Shown one piece after another: positions 55,430-63,728 of a stretch of DNA of 64,000 nt. The notes beneath the pieces were generated by a model. The model saw only the letters and a program-made list of their open reading frames with translations. It did not search any database and was not told the origin of the DNA. Origin of the DNA: Alicyclobacillus fructus (GTDB lineage: Bacteria > Bacillota > Bacilli > Alicyclobacillales > Alicyclobacillaceae); contig NZ_JAFMTY010000001.1 of the NCBI RefSeq assembly GCF_017329605.1, positions 62,001 to 126,000 on the forward strand, written 5' to 3'. Within the stretch, counting starts at the first letter, position 1. Every line of letters starts with the position of its first letter. A program made the translations under genes and the position numbers.

Positions 55430-57823
55430 TCAGTTGCGAAGCGGTTTCCCGGTGGCGAGCATGTGCTGCATGCGCTGGATGGTCTTCGCCTCGCCGCACA
55501 GGCTGAGGAACGCCTCCCGCTCGAGATCGAGCAGGTAATCCTCGCTGACGAGCGAGTTCGCCGGGACGTCGCCGCCCGCAAGCACGTGGGCCAGTTTATA
55601 CGCGATGTGCAGGTCGTAATCGGTGATGTAGCCCCCGTTCCACATCGCGCGCGCGGCCATCTGCAGCGTCGCCTTGCCGTCCCGTCCCGCCACGCGGATC
55701 GCTTTCGCCTTCGGCGGCGCCGTATAGCCGATCTCGGCCATCCGGAGTACCTCCGCCTTCGCGGCCGAGATGCGCAGGTCGTCGTTGACCACCACGCGGT
55801 CGGTCTCGCGCAGCCAGCCCATGGCCAGCGCTTCGGCGCCGCTCGTCGACACCTTGGCGGTTCCGATGGCTTGGAACATGCGGGCCAAAGCGGGGACGAG
55901 ATCGTCCTCGGGGCCGACCGACTCCGCCACCCGGCGCGCCGTCTCTTTGCAGCCGCCGCCGCCCGGGATGACGCCTACGCCCACCTCCACCAGGCCGAAG
56001 TACGTCTCCGCAGCCGGGAGCACTCTGGACGATGCCAAACACACCTCCACGCCGCCGCCGAGCGTCATCCGATGGGGCGCGGCGACCACCGGCACCTGGC
56101 TGTAGCGGAGCGCGAGCACGGCGCGGTGGAATTGGCGGATGGAAAGATCGATCTCGTCCCAGTCGCCTTCCTGCGCCGCCATGAGGATGAGCACCAGGTT
56201 GGCCCCGACGCAGAAATTCTTGCCTTGGTTGGCGATGACCAGGCCGGCGAAGTCCTTCTCCGCGATAGCCACACTCTTCTCAATCATCGCCAGAATGTCG
56301 GGGCCGATGGCATTGTTCTGCGAGTGAAACTCCAGGCAAGCCACTCCGTCCCCCAGATCGATCAGGCTCGCGCCCGCGTTCTGCGCGATGACTTTGCCGC
56401 CCTTCTTCAGCGCGGCGAGATCGATCACGCCAGCAGGCACGCGCACGGGCTCTAGCTTGCCGTCGACCGGCATCGTCAGGCGGCCGTCGACTTCCTCGTA
56501 AAACGCCTTGTGACCGGCGGCAATCCAGTCCTCCACCCATTTGGGCAGCGCGAGACCTTCAGCGCGCATGCGATCCGCGGTCTCGACCAGGCCAAGGGCA
56601 TCCCACAGCTCGAAAGGCCCGAGGTCCCAGTTGAATCCCCAGCGCATCGCGGCGTCGATGTCCTGAATCGTATCCGCGATCTCGCCGAGCTTCTCCGCAG
56701 AATACACCAACACGCGTTTCACGATGTTCCATGCGAGTTCGGCGTACCTGTCGCCGCCCTGAATCAGCGCCTTGGCTTTCCCAGCCGCGCCCTTGGCTTG
56801 CTTGGCCGCTTCCAGCGCCGCCGACGTCACTTTCTTCTGCTCGCGGTACTCCAACGTGTCGAGATCGAGCGCGAGGATCTGGCGTTGCCCGTTTTGCTTC
56901 ACGCGCTTGTAGAACCCTTGGCCGCTTTTTTCGCCGAGCCAGCCGCGCTCCACGAGTTTCTGAATCGCCTCTGGTACCACAAACGCCTGCTGTTCAGCGG
57001 GATCTTTCACGTTCTCGCGCACATTGTTGGCCACGTGCACGAAGGTGTCGATCCCGACCAGATCCAGGGTGCGGAACGTCGCGCTTTTCGGACGACCCAG
57101 CGCCGGACCGGTGATGGCGTCGACTTCCTCGACCGTGAAGCCTCCCTTCTGCATCTCTTCAAAGCTGACCAAGAGCCCGTAGGTGCCAATGCGATTGGCG
57201 ATGAAGTTCGGCGTATCCTTCGCCACGACCACGCCTTTGCCGAGGCGTTCCGTCCCAAACTCGCGCATGAATTCCACGACGCTTGGATCGGTGTCCCGCC
57301 CCGGAATGACCTCCAAAAGCTTCATATAACGAGGCGGGTTGAAAAAGTGCGTGCCGAGAAAATGCCGTCGGAACGCTTCACTCCGGCCCTCGACCATCGC
57401 ATTGATGGAAATGCCCGACGTGTTCGTGCTGACGATGATGCCCTCATGCCAGTGTCGCTCAATGCGCTCCAACAGCTGGCGCTTCGGCTCGAGGCTCTCC
57501 ACGATGACCTCGATGACCCAGTCGACCTCGGCAATCCGATGCAAGTCGTCCTCGATGTTGCCCGGCGTGATCAGCTTGGCATCATCTGCCCGAAACAACG
57601 GCGCAGGGCTCAGCTTGTGCAACCGGCGGATGGCCTCTGTGGCCAGGCGGTTCCGCACGGCGGGATGCTCGAGCGTCAGGCCCTTCTTCTGTTCTTCCGG
57701 GGTCAACTCTTTCGGCACGATGTCGAGCAAGAGGCTCGGGATACCGACATTGGCGAGATGGGCGGCAATCTGCGCACCCATCACGCCGGAACCAATCACG
57801 GCAGCTCGTCGAATGTGTCTCAT
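55430..57823 (-). CDS. fadN: 3-hydroxyacyl-CoA dehydrogenase / enoyl-CoA hydratase
   Basis: The product has 797 residues, close to Bacillus FadN (about 790). The N-terminal NAD-binding domain starts RRAAVIGSGVMGAQIAAHLA, with GTHFFNPPRYMKLLEVIPG near residue 145 and PNFIANRIGTYGLLVSFEE near 185. The C-terminal crotonase-like domain (from about 490) contains VIANQGKNFCVGANLVLIL and PHRMTLGGGVEVCLASSRVL. It hydrates enoyl-CoA and oxidises 3-hydroxyacyl-CoA. The ATG at 57823 overlaps the fadF stop (ATGA), so the two are coupled. Confidence 0.94.
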   Translation of the reverse strand: MRHIRRAAVIGSGVMGAQIAAHLANVGIPSLLLDIVPKELTPEEQKKGLTLEHPAVRNRLATEAIRRLHKLSPAPLFRADDAKLITPGNIEDDLHRIAEVDWVIEVIVESLEPKRQLLERIERHWHEGIIVSTNTSGISINAMVEGRSEAFRRHFLGTHFFNPPRYMKLLEVIPGRDTDPSVVEFMREFGTERLGKGVVVAKDTPNFIANRIGTYGLLVSFEEMQKGGFTVEEVDAITGPALGRPKSATFRTLDLVGIDTFVHVANNVRENVKDPAEQQAFVVPEAIQKLVERGWLGEKSGQGFYKRVKQNGQRQILALDLDTLEYREQKKVTSAALEAAKQAKGAAGKAKALIQGGDRYAELAWNIVKRVLVYSAEKLGEIADTIQDIDAAMRWGFNWDLGPFELWDALGLVETADRMRAEGLALPKWVEDWIAAGHKAFYEEVDGRLTMPVDGKLEPVRVPAGVIDLAALKKGGKVIAQNAGASLIDLGDGVACLEFHSQNNAIGPDILAMIEKSVAIAEKDFAGLVIANQGKNFCVGANLVLILMAAQEGDWDEIDLSIRQFHRAVLALRYSQVPVVAAPHRMTLGGGVEVCLASSRVLPAAETYFGLVEVGVGVIPGGGGCKETARRVAESVGPEDDLVPALARMFQAIGTAKVSTSGAEALAMGWLRETDRVVVNDDLRISAAKAEVLRMAEIGYTAPPKAKAIRVAGRDGKATLQMAARAMWNGGYITDYDLHIAYKLAHVLAGGDVPANSLVSEDYLLDLEREAFLSLCGEAKTIQRMQHMLATGKPLRN

Positions 57824-59988
57824 CCGGCTTGAACCTCCTCATCTTCAGTCGGTTGGCGCAGGACCTCTCCGAAGACCGACGCGGCAAGCAGCTCAGCGAC
57901 ATCTCGCGCCTTGACGCGATCGTCCGTCTCGGTGAGTTTCGTGCCGTCCTCCATCATGGTCAGGCAGTACGGGCACGCGCTGCCGATGACGGTGGGGTTG
58001 GTCGCCAGCGCCTGTTGTGTGCGCGCGAGGTTGATCCGCTTGCTGCGGGTCTCTTCGATCCACATCCGCCCACCGCCGGCACCGCAGCACATCGCGTTTT
58101 CGCGATTCCGCTCCATCTCCACGAGCTCCACGCCGGGAATGGCCTTCAGGATGTCGCGCGGCGCATCAAAGACGCCATTGTAGCGCCCGAGATAGCACGC
58201 GTCGTGATACACGATGCGCTCGTGGAGCGGATGGGTCGGCCGGAGCTTACCTTCGCGAACCAACTTCGCAAGCAATTGCGTGTGGTGATACACCTCCACA
58301 CCTTCGAGCCCGAAGTCCGGATACTCGTTTTTCAGCGTGTTGAAGGTGTGCGGGCACGCCGTGACAATCTTGCGCACCCCGTATTGTTGAAACGTCGCGA
58401 TGTTCTCCATGGCAAGCTGCTGAAACAGCATCTCGTTGCCAAGGCGACGCGGCGTATCACCCGAGCCGTTTTCCTCGTCTCCCAGTACCGCGAAGTTCAC
58501 GCCTGCTTCATGCAACAACCGAACCACGGCATGCGTGACCTTCCGCGCCCGGCGATCGTACGAACCCATGGAACCGACGAAAAACAGATATTCGAAATTG
58601 GGGTTTTCGTGAACCGTCGGCACTGGGATGTCCAAGCCCTGCATCCACTGCGCCCGATCCTTGCGGCTCAGCCCCCACGGATTGCCCTGGCGCTCGATGT
58701 TTTGCATCGCGCGCTGGGCCTCCTTCGGCATGCTGCCTTCCATGAGCACCAGATATCGGCGCAGATCGATGATCTTATCGACATGCTCGTTGCCGACCGG
58801 ACATTGGTCCTCGCAGTTCCGGCAGGTCGTGCAAGCCCAGATCTCTTCCTCGGTGATCACGTCACCGATGAGCGACAACTCGGTCGGATCGGCCTCGGTC
58901 AAACGCCACTCCTCTTGTTGCCAGTGGAAGGTCGGTTCGATATCGGTCACCACGCCTTCCGGAAACACGATATCTTCTCCGCCCGAGGCCATCTTGTGGG
59001 CCATTCCTTCCCGCTTGGGAAGGAGGAAGCTCGGCTCAAACGCCGGCAGCCCGGTTTGCGCCATCCCCTTCTCAATCAGGTGATCGCGCATTTTGACAAT
59101 CAGATGCATCGGAGACAGAGGCTTGCCCGTGTTGGAAGCAGGGCAAGAGTTCGTACAACGCCCGCATTCCACGCAAGCGAAGAAGTCGATCATCTGCTTG
59201 CGCTCGAAGTCTTCCACCTTGCCGACGCCAAACGACTCGGCGTTTTCATCCTCCAAGTCGAGCGGGCGCAACCGGCCGGGCGCCCCTTTTCGGTGCAGCC
59301 AGATGTTGATGGGCGCGACCATGAGGTGAAAGTGTTTCGACTGAGGCACGTACACCAAGAACGTCAGCAACACCAGGAGGTGCAACCACCAGAAGACATA
59401 GAATCCGATTTCACCGCCCTTCGGCCCGATGCCCCAGAGGGCGGACGCGATGAGAGACGATACAGGCGCCCACCACGCGCCCGGCTCCTGCTGCCAAACG
59501 CGTTCAAACGACAGGTCCATCAGCACGCAGACCATCAGGCTGGAGATGAGGATGAGCACAATGCTGGGCTTAAATCCCCGCTTCAGTCGTTTGACCCGCT
59601 CTCCGTAGCGGCGATAGGCGGCATAGGCCGTGGCCGCCAGGACCAGAATGGCGACCCACTCCTGTGTGAATGAGAACGTTTCATACGCCGGGTAGGGAAT
59701 GTGATGCCCCAGCGTCAGTCCCTTCACGATGATGTCCAGAGCTCCAAACTGCAGGACGATGAAGCCGTAAAACATCACAAAGTGCATGGCGCCGCTCTTC
59801 TTGTCCTTGAACAACTTCTTTTGCCCGAACACCTGAGCCATAAATTCCCCGAGTTCGGGCCGCCAGTTCCACTGAACCGGCTTGCCTAGCATCACATAGC
59901 GGTATCGCCGATAGACCACGGTGCCGAACAGATACAGCGCGTACAGCACCGCGAGCGCAAAGGCGATGTCGTTCACAGCCAGCAACAC
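57820..59988 (-). CDS. fadF: FadF-type membrane Fe-S oxidoreductase (electron acceptor from ETF)
   Basis: The product has 722 residues from GTG 59988. The N-terminal membrane part (about 1-215) has six hydrophobic segments resembling a nitrate-reductase gamma / cytochrome b-type domain. Two 4Fe-4S ferredoxin motifs follow: CVECGRCTNSCPASNTGKPL near residue 275 and CTTCRNCEDQCPVGNEHVDK near 385. The C-terminus carries two CCG-type domains (TACPHTFNTLKNEYPDFG near 545 and NAMCCGAGGGRMW near 635), as in heterodisulfide reductase HdrD. It corresponds to Bacillus FadF and the EtfD type that passes ETF electrons to quinone. It starts the fad operon. Confidence 0.9.
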   Translation of the reverse strand: MLLAVNDIAFALAVLYALYLFGTVVYRRYRYVMLGKPVQWNWRPELGEFMAQVFGQKKLFKDKKSGAMHFVMFYGFIVLQFGALDIIVKGLTLGHHIPYPAYETFSFTQEWVAILVLAATAYAAYRRYGERVKRLKRGFKPSIVLILISSLMVCVLMDLSFERVWQQEPGAWWAPVSSLIASALWGIGPKGGEIGFYVFWWLHLLVLLTFLVYVPQSKHFHLMVAPINIWLHRKGAPGRLRPLDLEDENAESFGVGKVEDFERKQMIDFFACVECGRCTNSCPASNTGKPLSPMHLIVKMRDHLIEKGMAQTGLPAFEPSFLLPKREGMAHKMASGGEDIVFPEGVVTDIEPTFHWQQEEWRLTEADPTELSLIGDVITEEEIWACTTCRNCEDQCPVGNEHVDKIIDLRRYLVLMEGSMPKEAQRAMQNIERQGNPWGLSRKDRAQWMQGLDIPVPTVHENPNFEYLFFVGSMGSYDRRARKVTHAVVRLLHEAGVNFAVLGDEENGSGDTPRRLGNEMLFQQLAMENIATFQQYGVRKIVTACPHTFNTLKNEYPDFGLEGVEVYHHTQLLAKLVREGKLRPTHPLHERIVYHDACYLGRYNGVFDAPRDILKAIPGVELVEMERNRENAMCCGAGGGRMWIEETRSKRINLARTQQALATNPTVIGSACPYCLTMMEDGTKLTETDDRVKARDVAELLAASVFGEVLRQPTEDEEVQAG

Positions 59989-60072
59989 GTCTCGTCACTT
60001 CCCTTCCCGCCGTTTTGTCCAAAGTCCGCTCACAACCCCTCCGCGCGGGACTCGACCGCTCGGAAGGCGCGC

Positions 60073-60110
60073 GCAACCGCTTACAACTAAACGGTAAAAA
60101 AAGCGGTTGC
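60073..60110. promoter_or_regulatory. large inverted repeat in the fadF-fadR intergenic region
   Basis: GCAACCGCTT (60073-60082) and AAGCGGTTGC (60101-60110) are exact complements 18 bases apart. They are separate from the FadR box and have no terminator T-run in either fad direction. The element lies 84 bases upstream of the fadF start. It is a second operator or an mRNA leader hairpin of fadF. Confidence 0.5.
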
Positions 60111-60114
60111 ATCA

Positions 60115-60143
60115 TTGACATTCTCGCACACGCCATTTACTAT
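60115..60143 (+). promoter_or_regulatory. promoter of fadR-etfB-etfA
   Basis: A perfect -35 TTGACA (60115-60120), a 17-base spacer and TACTAT (60138-60143). Confidence 0.8.
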
Positions 60144-60155
60144 GGGGGTACGAAA

Positions 60156-60175
60156 ATGAATGAGCGTTCATTCAT
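60156..60175. promoter_or_regulatory. FadR operator
   Basis: ATGAATGA-GCGT-TCATTCAT is a perfect 8-4-8 dyad that matches the Bacillus FadR box (TGAATGA...TCATTCA). It lies 12 bases downstream of the fadR -10, so bound FadR would block its own operon. Confidence 0.93.
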
Positions 60176-60208
60176 CGCTTGACTCGATATTAACACCGAG
60201 GTGAATTC

Positions 60209-60805
60209 ATGACAAGTGGATTGGCGGAGAAAAGGAGAGAAAAGTACGAAGCCATCTTGAAAGCAGCGTTAAAAGTGTTCGCGGAGCACGGATTCTTCAA
60301 CTCGCAAGTTTCAAAAATTGCCCGCGAAGCAGGCGTAGCGGACGGGACCATTTATCTGTACTTTAAAAACAAGGAGGACATCCTGATCTCCTTGTTTCGG
60401 GAGAAGCTGGGCAGTCTCGTGCGTAAGTTTCACGAGCACGTTCATGAGGATGATCGCGCCGATGAAGCGATTCGCAAGATCTGCGAGCTTCATTTCACCG
60501 AACTCGAGAAGGATGTTCAACTCGCCAAGGTGACGCAGCTTGAGCTCCGTCAGAGTTCGCGCGAACTGCACAGCGAGATCAGCAAGGCTTTGAAGCCGTA
60601 CATCCAACTGATCGAAGATGTGCTGGTTCGAGGAATCGAACAGGGGATTTTTCGCAGCGACTTGGACGTGAAGCTCACGCGCCTGCTGATCTTCGGCGCG
60701 ATGGACGAGGTCGTCTCGTCCTGGCTCATTTCGGGCAGACGGTATTCGCTGTCCGCCCAAGTCGACAAGACCGTCGACTTCTTTTTGCGAGGGCTTCGCG
60801 CCTGA
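60209..60805 (+). CDS. fadR: TetR-family fatty-acid degradation repressor FadR
   Basis: The product has 198 residues from ATG 60209. The N-terminal TetR helix-turn-helix (about 10-60) reads KYEAILKAALKVFAEHGFFN and then GVADGTIYLYFKNKEDIL. The C-terminal effector domain (about 70-195) is all-helical and would bind long-chain acyl-CoA. Length and sequence agree with Bacillus FadR (YsiA). A perfect FadR box lies 33 bases upstream. It heads the operon fadR-etfB-etfA and is divergent from the fadF operon it should repress. Acyl-CoA made by LcfA would relieve repression. Confidence 0.93.
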   Translation: MTSGLAEKRREKYEAILKAALKVFAEHGFFNSQVSKIAREAGVADGTIYLYFKNKEDILISLFREKLGSLVRKFHEHVHEDDRADEAIRKICELHFTELEKDVQLAKVTQLELRQSSRELHSEISKALKPYIQLIEDVLVRGIEQGIFRSDLDVKLTRLLIFGAMDEVVSSWLISGRRYSLSAQVDKTVDFFLRGLRA

Positions 60806-60856
60806 CGGCGCTGGGCCATAGGCTTGACCATTTTGTTTCACAGGAGGTTTTGAATC

Positions 60857-61615
60857 ATGCATGTCGTGGTACTCATGAAGCAGACGTTCGACACCGAAGA
60901 GCGCATCCGGCTTGTGGATGGCAAAATCGCAGAAGACGGTGTCAAGTGGATCATCAACCCGTACGACGAATACGCGGTGGAAGAGGCCATTCAGTTGAAG
61001 GAGAATCAAGGGGCCACGGTCACCGTGGTAAGTGTGGGCAATGAGAATACCACTCAGGCTCTCCGCACCGCGCTGGCCATGGGCGCCGACGAAGCGGTTC
61101 TCATCGAGGCGCCTGAGCTGACGGACGAACGCGCGATTGCCAAGGCCATCGTGGCCTATCTCAAGGACAAGTCGTTCGACGTGCTCCTCGCCGGCAACTT
61201 CTCGGTGGACAACGGCGCGGGCCAGGTCGCCATCCGCGTTGCACACGCGCTCGGCCTTCCCCACATCGCCGCTGTCACGAAACTGACCATCGACGGCAAT
61301 CAGGCCACGGGGGTCCGCGAGATCGACGGCGACGTCCAAACCGTGACAGCGACGCTGCCTGCACTCTTTACTGCACAACAAGGGCTGAACGAACCCAGAT
61401 ATCCTTCGCTTCCTAATATTATGAAAGCAAAGAAGAAACCGCTTACCACCCTCACCCTCTCGGATCTGGGTTTGTCGAGCGACGAGGTAGCCGCCAAGGT
61501 CGAGCGCGTCGAGGTGACGTTGCCGCCGAAGCGTCAGGCCGGCCAGAAAATCACGGGCACACCGGACGAGCAGGCCGAGCAGCTGGCTGAAATCCTCGTC
61601 AAGGCGCTTCGTTGA
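60857..61615 (+). CDS. etfB: electron transfer flavoprotein beta subunit
   Basis: The product has 252 residues from ATG 60857, with AGGAGG upstream. MHVVVLMKQTFDTEERIRLV opens the ETF-beta fold, and KWIINPYDEYAVEEAIQLKE near residue 33 is its signature. AGNFSVDNGAGQVAIRVAHA near 115 contains the AMP/FAD-contact loop. With EtfA it accepts electrons from FadE and hands them to FadF. It lies 51 bases after fadR and 43 bases before etfA, as in Bacillus. Confidence 0.95.
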   Translation: MHVVVLMKQTFDTEERIRLVDGKIAEDGVKWIINPYDEYAVEEAIQLKENQGATVTVVSVGNENTTQALRTALAMGADEAVLIEAPELTDERAIAKAIVAYLKDKSFDVLLAGNFSVDNGAGQVAIRVAHALGLPHIAAVTKLTIDGNQATGVREIDGDVQTVTATLPALFTAQQGLNEPRYPSLPNIMKAKKKPLTTLTLSDLGLSSDEVAAKVERVEVTLPPKRQAGQKITGTPDEQAEQLAEILVKALR

Positions 61616-61658
61616 CACTCGCGCAATGGAATGAAATCGATACTGGAGGTTGAAGTTC

Positions 61659-62642
61659 ATGCCGAAGAAGGTCCTGGTCATTGCAGAGCAACGGGATGGG
61701 AAACTCCGCCAAGTCGCGCTCGAAGCGCTCGGCGCTGCGCGTACCATTGCGGACGGCGGATCCATTGTGTCGGTCGTCATTGGGAATCAGGTCAAGGATG
61801 CGGCGAGCGAACTGGCTCAGCACCCTCAGGACAAGGTCATCGCCATCGAAGGCGCTTCCCTGGCCAACTACGACTCGGAGCACTACTATCTCGCACTTGG
61901 CCCTGTGTTGGATGAGGTGCAGCCGGACGTCGTCGTGCTCGGCCACACGGCGAGCGGCCGCGATCTGGCGCCGAAAATCTCCGCCGCGCTGGATGCGCCA
62001 CAGGTCTCGGATGTGGTCAGCCTTGAGGTGCAAGGCGGCGAGGTGTTGTTTAAACGGCCGATTTACGCGGGTAAAGCATTTGAAACCAAGCGCGTCCTGT
62101 CGACCCCATACGTGGTGACCGTTCGGCCCAACAACCTCGCGCCCGACGCCGAACAAGGAGGGTCTGCAGAGGTCGACGTGCGTGCGTTTGACGAACCGGC
62201 GGACGTGAAGACGCGAGTCGTGGACGTCCAAAAGAAGGCCAGCACGGGACGGGATCTCACGGAGGCCCGTGTGGTCGTCTCGGGCGGTCGCGGCGTGAAG
62301 AGCGCAGACGGCTTTAAGCCTCTGTACGAGCTCGCAGACGTCCTCGACGCGGCCGTCGGCGCTTCGCGTGCCGCCTGCGACGCCGGATACTGCGATTACA
62401 GCTTGCAAATTGGGCAGACGGGTAAGGTCGTGACCCCGGACGTCTACATTGCGTGCGGCATCAGCGGCGCCATTCAGCACCTCGCCGGAATGAGCCAGTC
62501 GAAGCTGATTATCGCGATCAATAAGGACGCGGAGGCCCCGATCTTCGAAATCGCGGATTACGGCGTTGTCGGCGATTTGTTCGAGATCGTGCCGAAGCTC
62601 ACTGAAAAACTTCGCGAGAAAATGGCCGCCGCGAGAGCTTAA
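61659..62642 (+). CDS. etfA: electron transfer flavoprotein alpha subunit
   Basis: The product has 327 residues from ATG 61659, with GGAGG 9 bases upstream; TTG 61650 is in frame but abuts the SD. The N-terminal domain is PKKVLVIAEQRDGKLRQVAL. The FAD-binding C-terminal domain shows ARVVVSGGRGVKSADGFKPL near residue 205, YCDYSLQIGQTGKVVTPDVY near 247 and the signature CGISGAIQHLAGMSQSKLII near 270. It completes the ETF dimer. A terminator begins 16 bases after the stop. Confidence 0.95.
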   Translation: MPKKVLVIAEQRDGKLRQVALEALGAARTIADGGSIVSVVIGNQVKDAASELAQHPQDKVIAIEGASLANYDSEHYYLALGPVLDEVQPDVVVLGHTASGRDLAPKISAALDAPQVSDVVSLEVQGGEVLFKRPIYAGKAFETKRVLSTPYVVTVRPNNLAPDAEQGGSAEVDVRAFDEPADVKTRVVDVQKKASTGRDLTEARVVVSGGRGVKSADGFKPLYELADVLDAAVGASRAACDAGYCDYSLQIGQTGKVVTPDVYIACGISGAIQHLAGMSQSKLIIAINKDAEAPIFEIADYGVVGDLFEIVPKLTEKLREKMAAARA

Positions 62643-62657
62643 CGGCAACTCTGAGAG

Positions 62658-62704
62658 GCGGGCACCTCGGTGCGCTACCCCTGGCGCACAAAGGTGCCCG
62701 CTTT
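62658..62704 (+). terminator. terminator after etfA
   Basis: GCGGGCACCT / AGGTGCCCGC with an internal loop that can form a second small stem (GCGC/GCGC), followed by TTTGT. It overlaps the 3' end of the convergent spore-type gene. Confidence 0.75.
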
Positions 62705-63181
62705 GTGATCGCTGTCGAAAAAGATGCCGTCCACGGCGTCGGCGTCGTAGTTGACATGCACGCCCGCAATCTCGACGTTGTGGTCGCCTCCGACGTCACC
62801 CGACGCCTTATTCGACTTCTGATGTTGATCCCACCCCGTGATCTGCGCGTCTCCCACAAAGACGCCCGCGTTCTGTTGCATCGAGTTCACCCCGAGCTCC
62901 TGGAACGCAATGCGGGTTTCAATCGGCGCTTGCTGGCGAGTCTGCAGGACGTGGGTGTCGCGATCGTCAACGGGCATGTCGATCCCGTCGGGATCGTAGA
63001 GGAGCACGCGGTTCTGCGCGATAAAGGAATGAGATCCCACGCTGCCAAAGCCGACGTTGGACTTCTCGTGCGAACTGAGGCCGTATACGACATTCCATCC
63101 CCCGACGAGGAGCGCGGAGGATCGCTCGATGGCGCCGACGTGAAGCTGGATGGGCCATGCGGGCAAGCGAGTCTGGGTCAC
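62675..63181 (-). CDS. GerP-like spore protein with internal duplication
   Basis: The product has 168 residues from GTG 63181 with GGGAGGGG upstream. Two related units are visible. The first (about residues 16-72) has SSALLVGGWNVVYGLSSHEK, then SNVGFGSVG and LYDPDGIDMPVDDRD. The second (about 98-160) has NAGVFVGDAQITGWDQHQKS, then NKASGDVGG and NYDADAVDGIFFDSD. The shared plan V-G-x..-H-x-K-S-N-G-x-V-G..-D-x-D..D is reminiscent of small Bacillus spore-surface/germination proteins (GerPA/GerPF type). No signal peptide is present, as expected for forespore or mother-cell spore proteins. Family assignment is by pattern only. Confidence 0.6.
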   Translation of the reverse strand: MTQTRLPAWPIQLHVGAIERSSALLVGGWNVVYGLSSHEKSNVGFGSVGSHSFIAQNRVLLYDPDGIDMPVDDRDTHVLQTRQQAPIETRIAFQELGVNSMQQNAGVFVGDAQITGWDQHQKSNKASGDVGGDHNVEIAGVHVNYDADAVDGIFFDSDHKAGTFVRQG

Positions 63182-63196
63182 GGCGCTCCCCTCCCA

Positions 63197-63697
63197 TCAG
63201 CTCTGTTCGGTCGAGAATTCGATAGGCACGGTGTTGCCAGGTGCCTCGCGCGCCAAGTCCTTCGCCATGTAGACGACGAGCAACCCGCTGCGGTAGACGG
63301 CCTTGACGCCGTCCGGATTCACGCGCTCCGGGAGGTCGATTTCGCGGTCAAAGGCCCCTCGGAACAGTTCGGACGCGAGGACGTGATCGTGGGTTCCCGC
63401 AAAGTAGGAGGAGAGCTGACCACGCACGCGCAGCTGGCGGGGCCTCACACTGAGCGACACGTCGCCCTGGGATTTGAGACCAGGAAGCGCGATGACCGCT
63501 ACGATTTCGGTGCTTCGGTTATACAGATCGATTGGCGGGAACGGCGCCGACGGCTGATCGTCCTGGAAAAACGGCATGCCCTGAAAGTTCGGCATGGGCA
63601 TATTCTTCAGGAAATCGGGCCCAAGCCACTTTCTCATATCGCCGAGTTCCTGCAGCTGGTTGAGGAACTCGAACGGGTGATTCGACTTCTGGTTCAT
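63197..63697 (-). CDS. Hsp20/alpha-crystallin-like protein, probably spore-associated
   Basis: The product has 166 residues from ATG 63697, with GGAGG upstream. The N-terminal region (about 1-50) is Met/Pro/Phe/Gln-rich (FLKNMPMPNFQGMPFFQDDQ). An alpha-crystallin-like beta-sandwich follows: IDLYNRSTEIVAVIALPGL, DVSLSVRPRQLRVRGQL, FREIDLP-type strand FDREIDLPERVNPDGVKAVY and GLLVVYMAK. The usual C-terminal I-x-I motif is replaced by NTVPIEFS. It lies between two spore-type genes on the same strand, 15 and 31 bases apart, so it is probably expressed in sporulation like coat Hsp20 proteins of Bacillus. Confidence 0.72.
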   Translation of the reverse strand: MNQKSNHPFEFLNQLQELGDMRKWLGPDFLKNMPMPNFQGMPFFQDDQPSAPFPPIDLYNRSTEIVAVIALPGLKSQGDVSLSVRPRQLRVRGQLSSYFAGTHDHVLASELFRGAFDREIDLPERVNPDGVKAVYRSGLLVVYMAKDLAREAPGNTVPIEFSTEQS

Positions 63698-63728
63698 CGT
63701 TCAGCCTCCAACCCGGAACACCGGGCCG

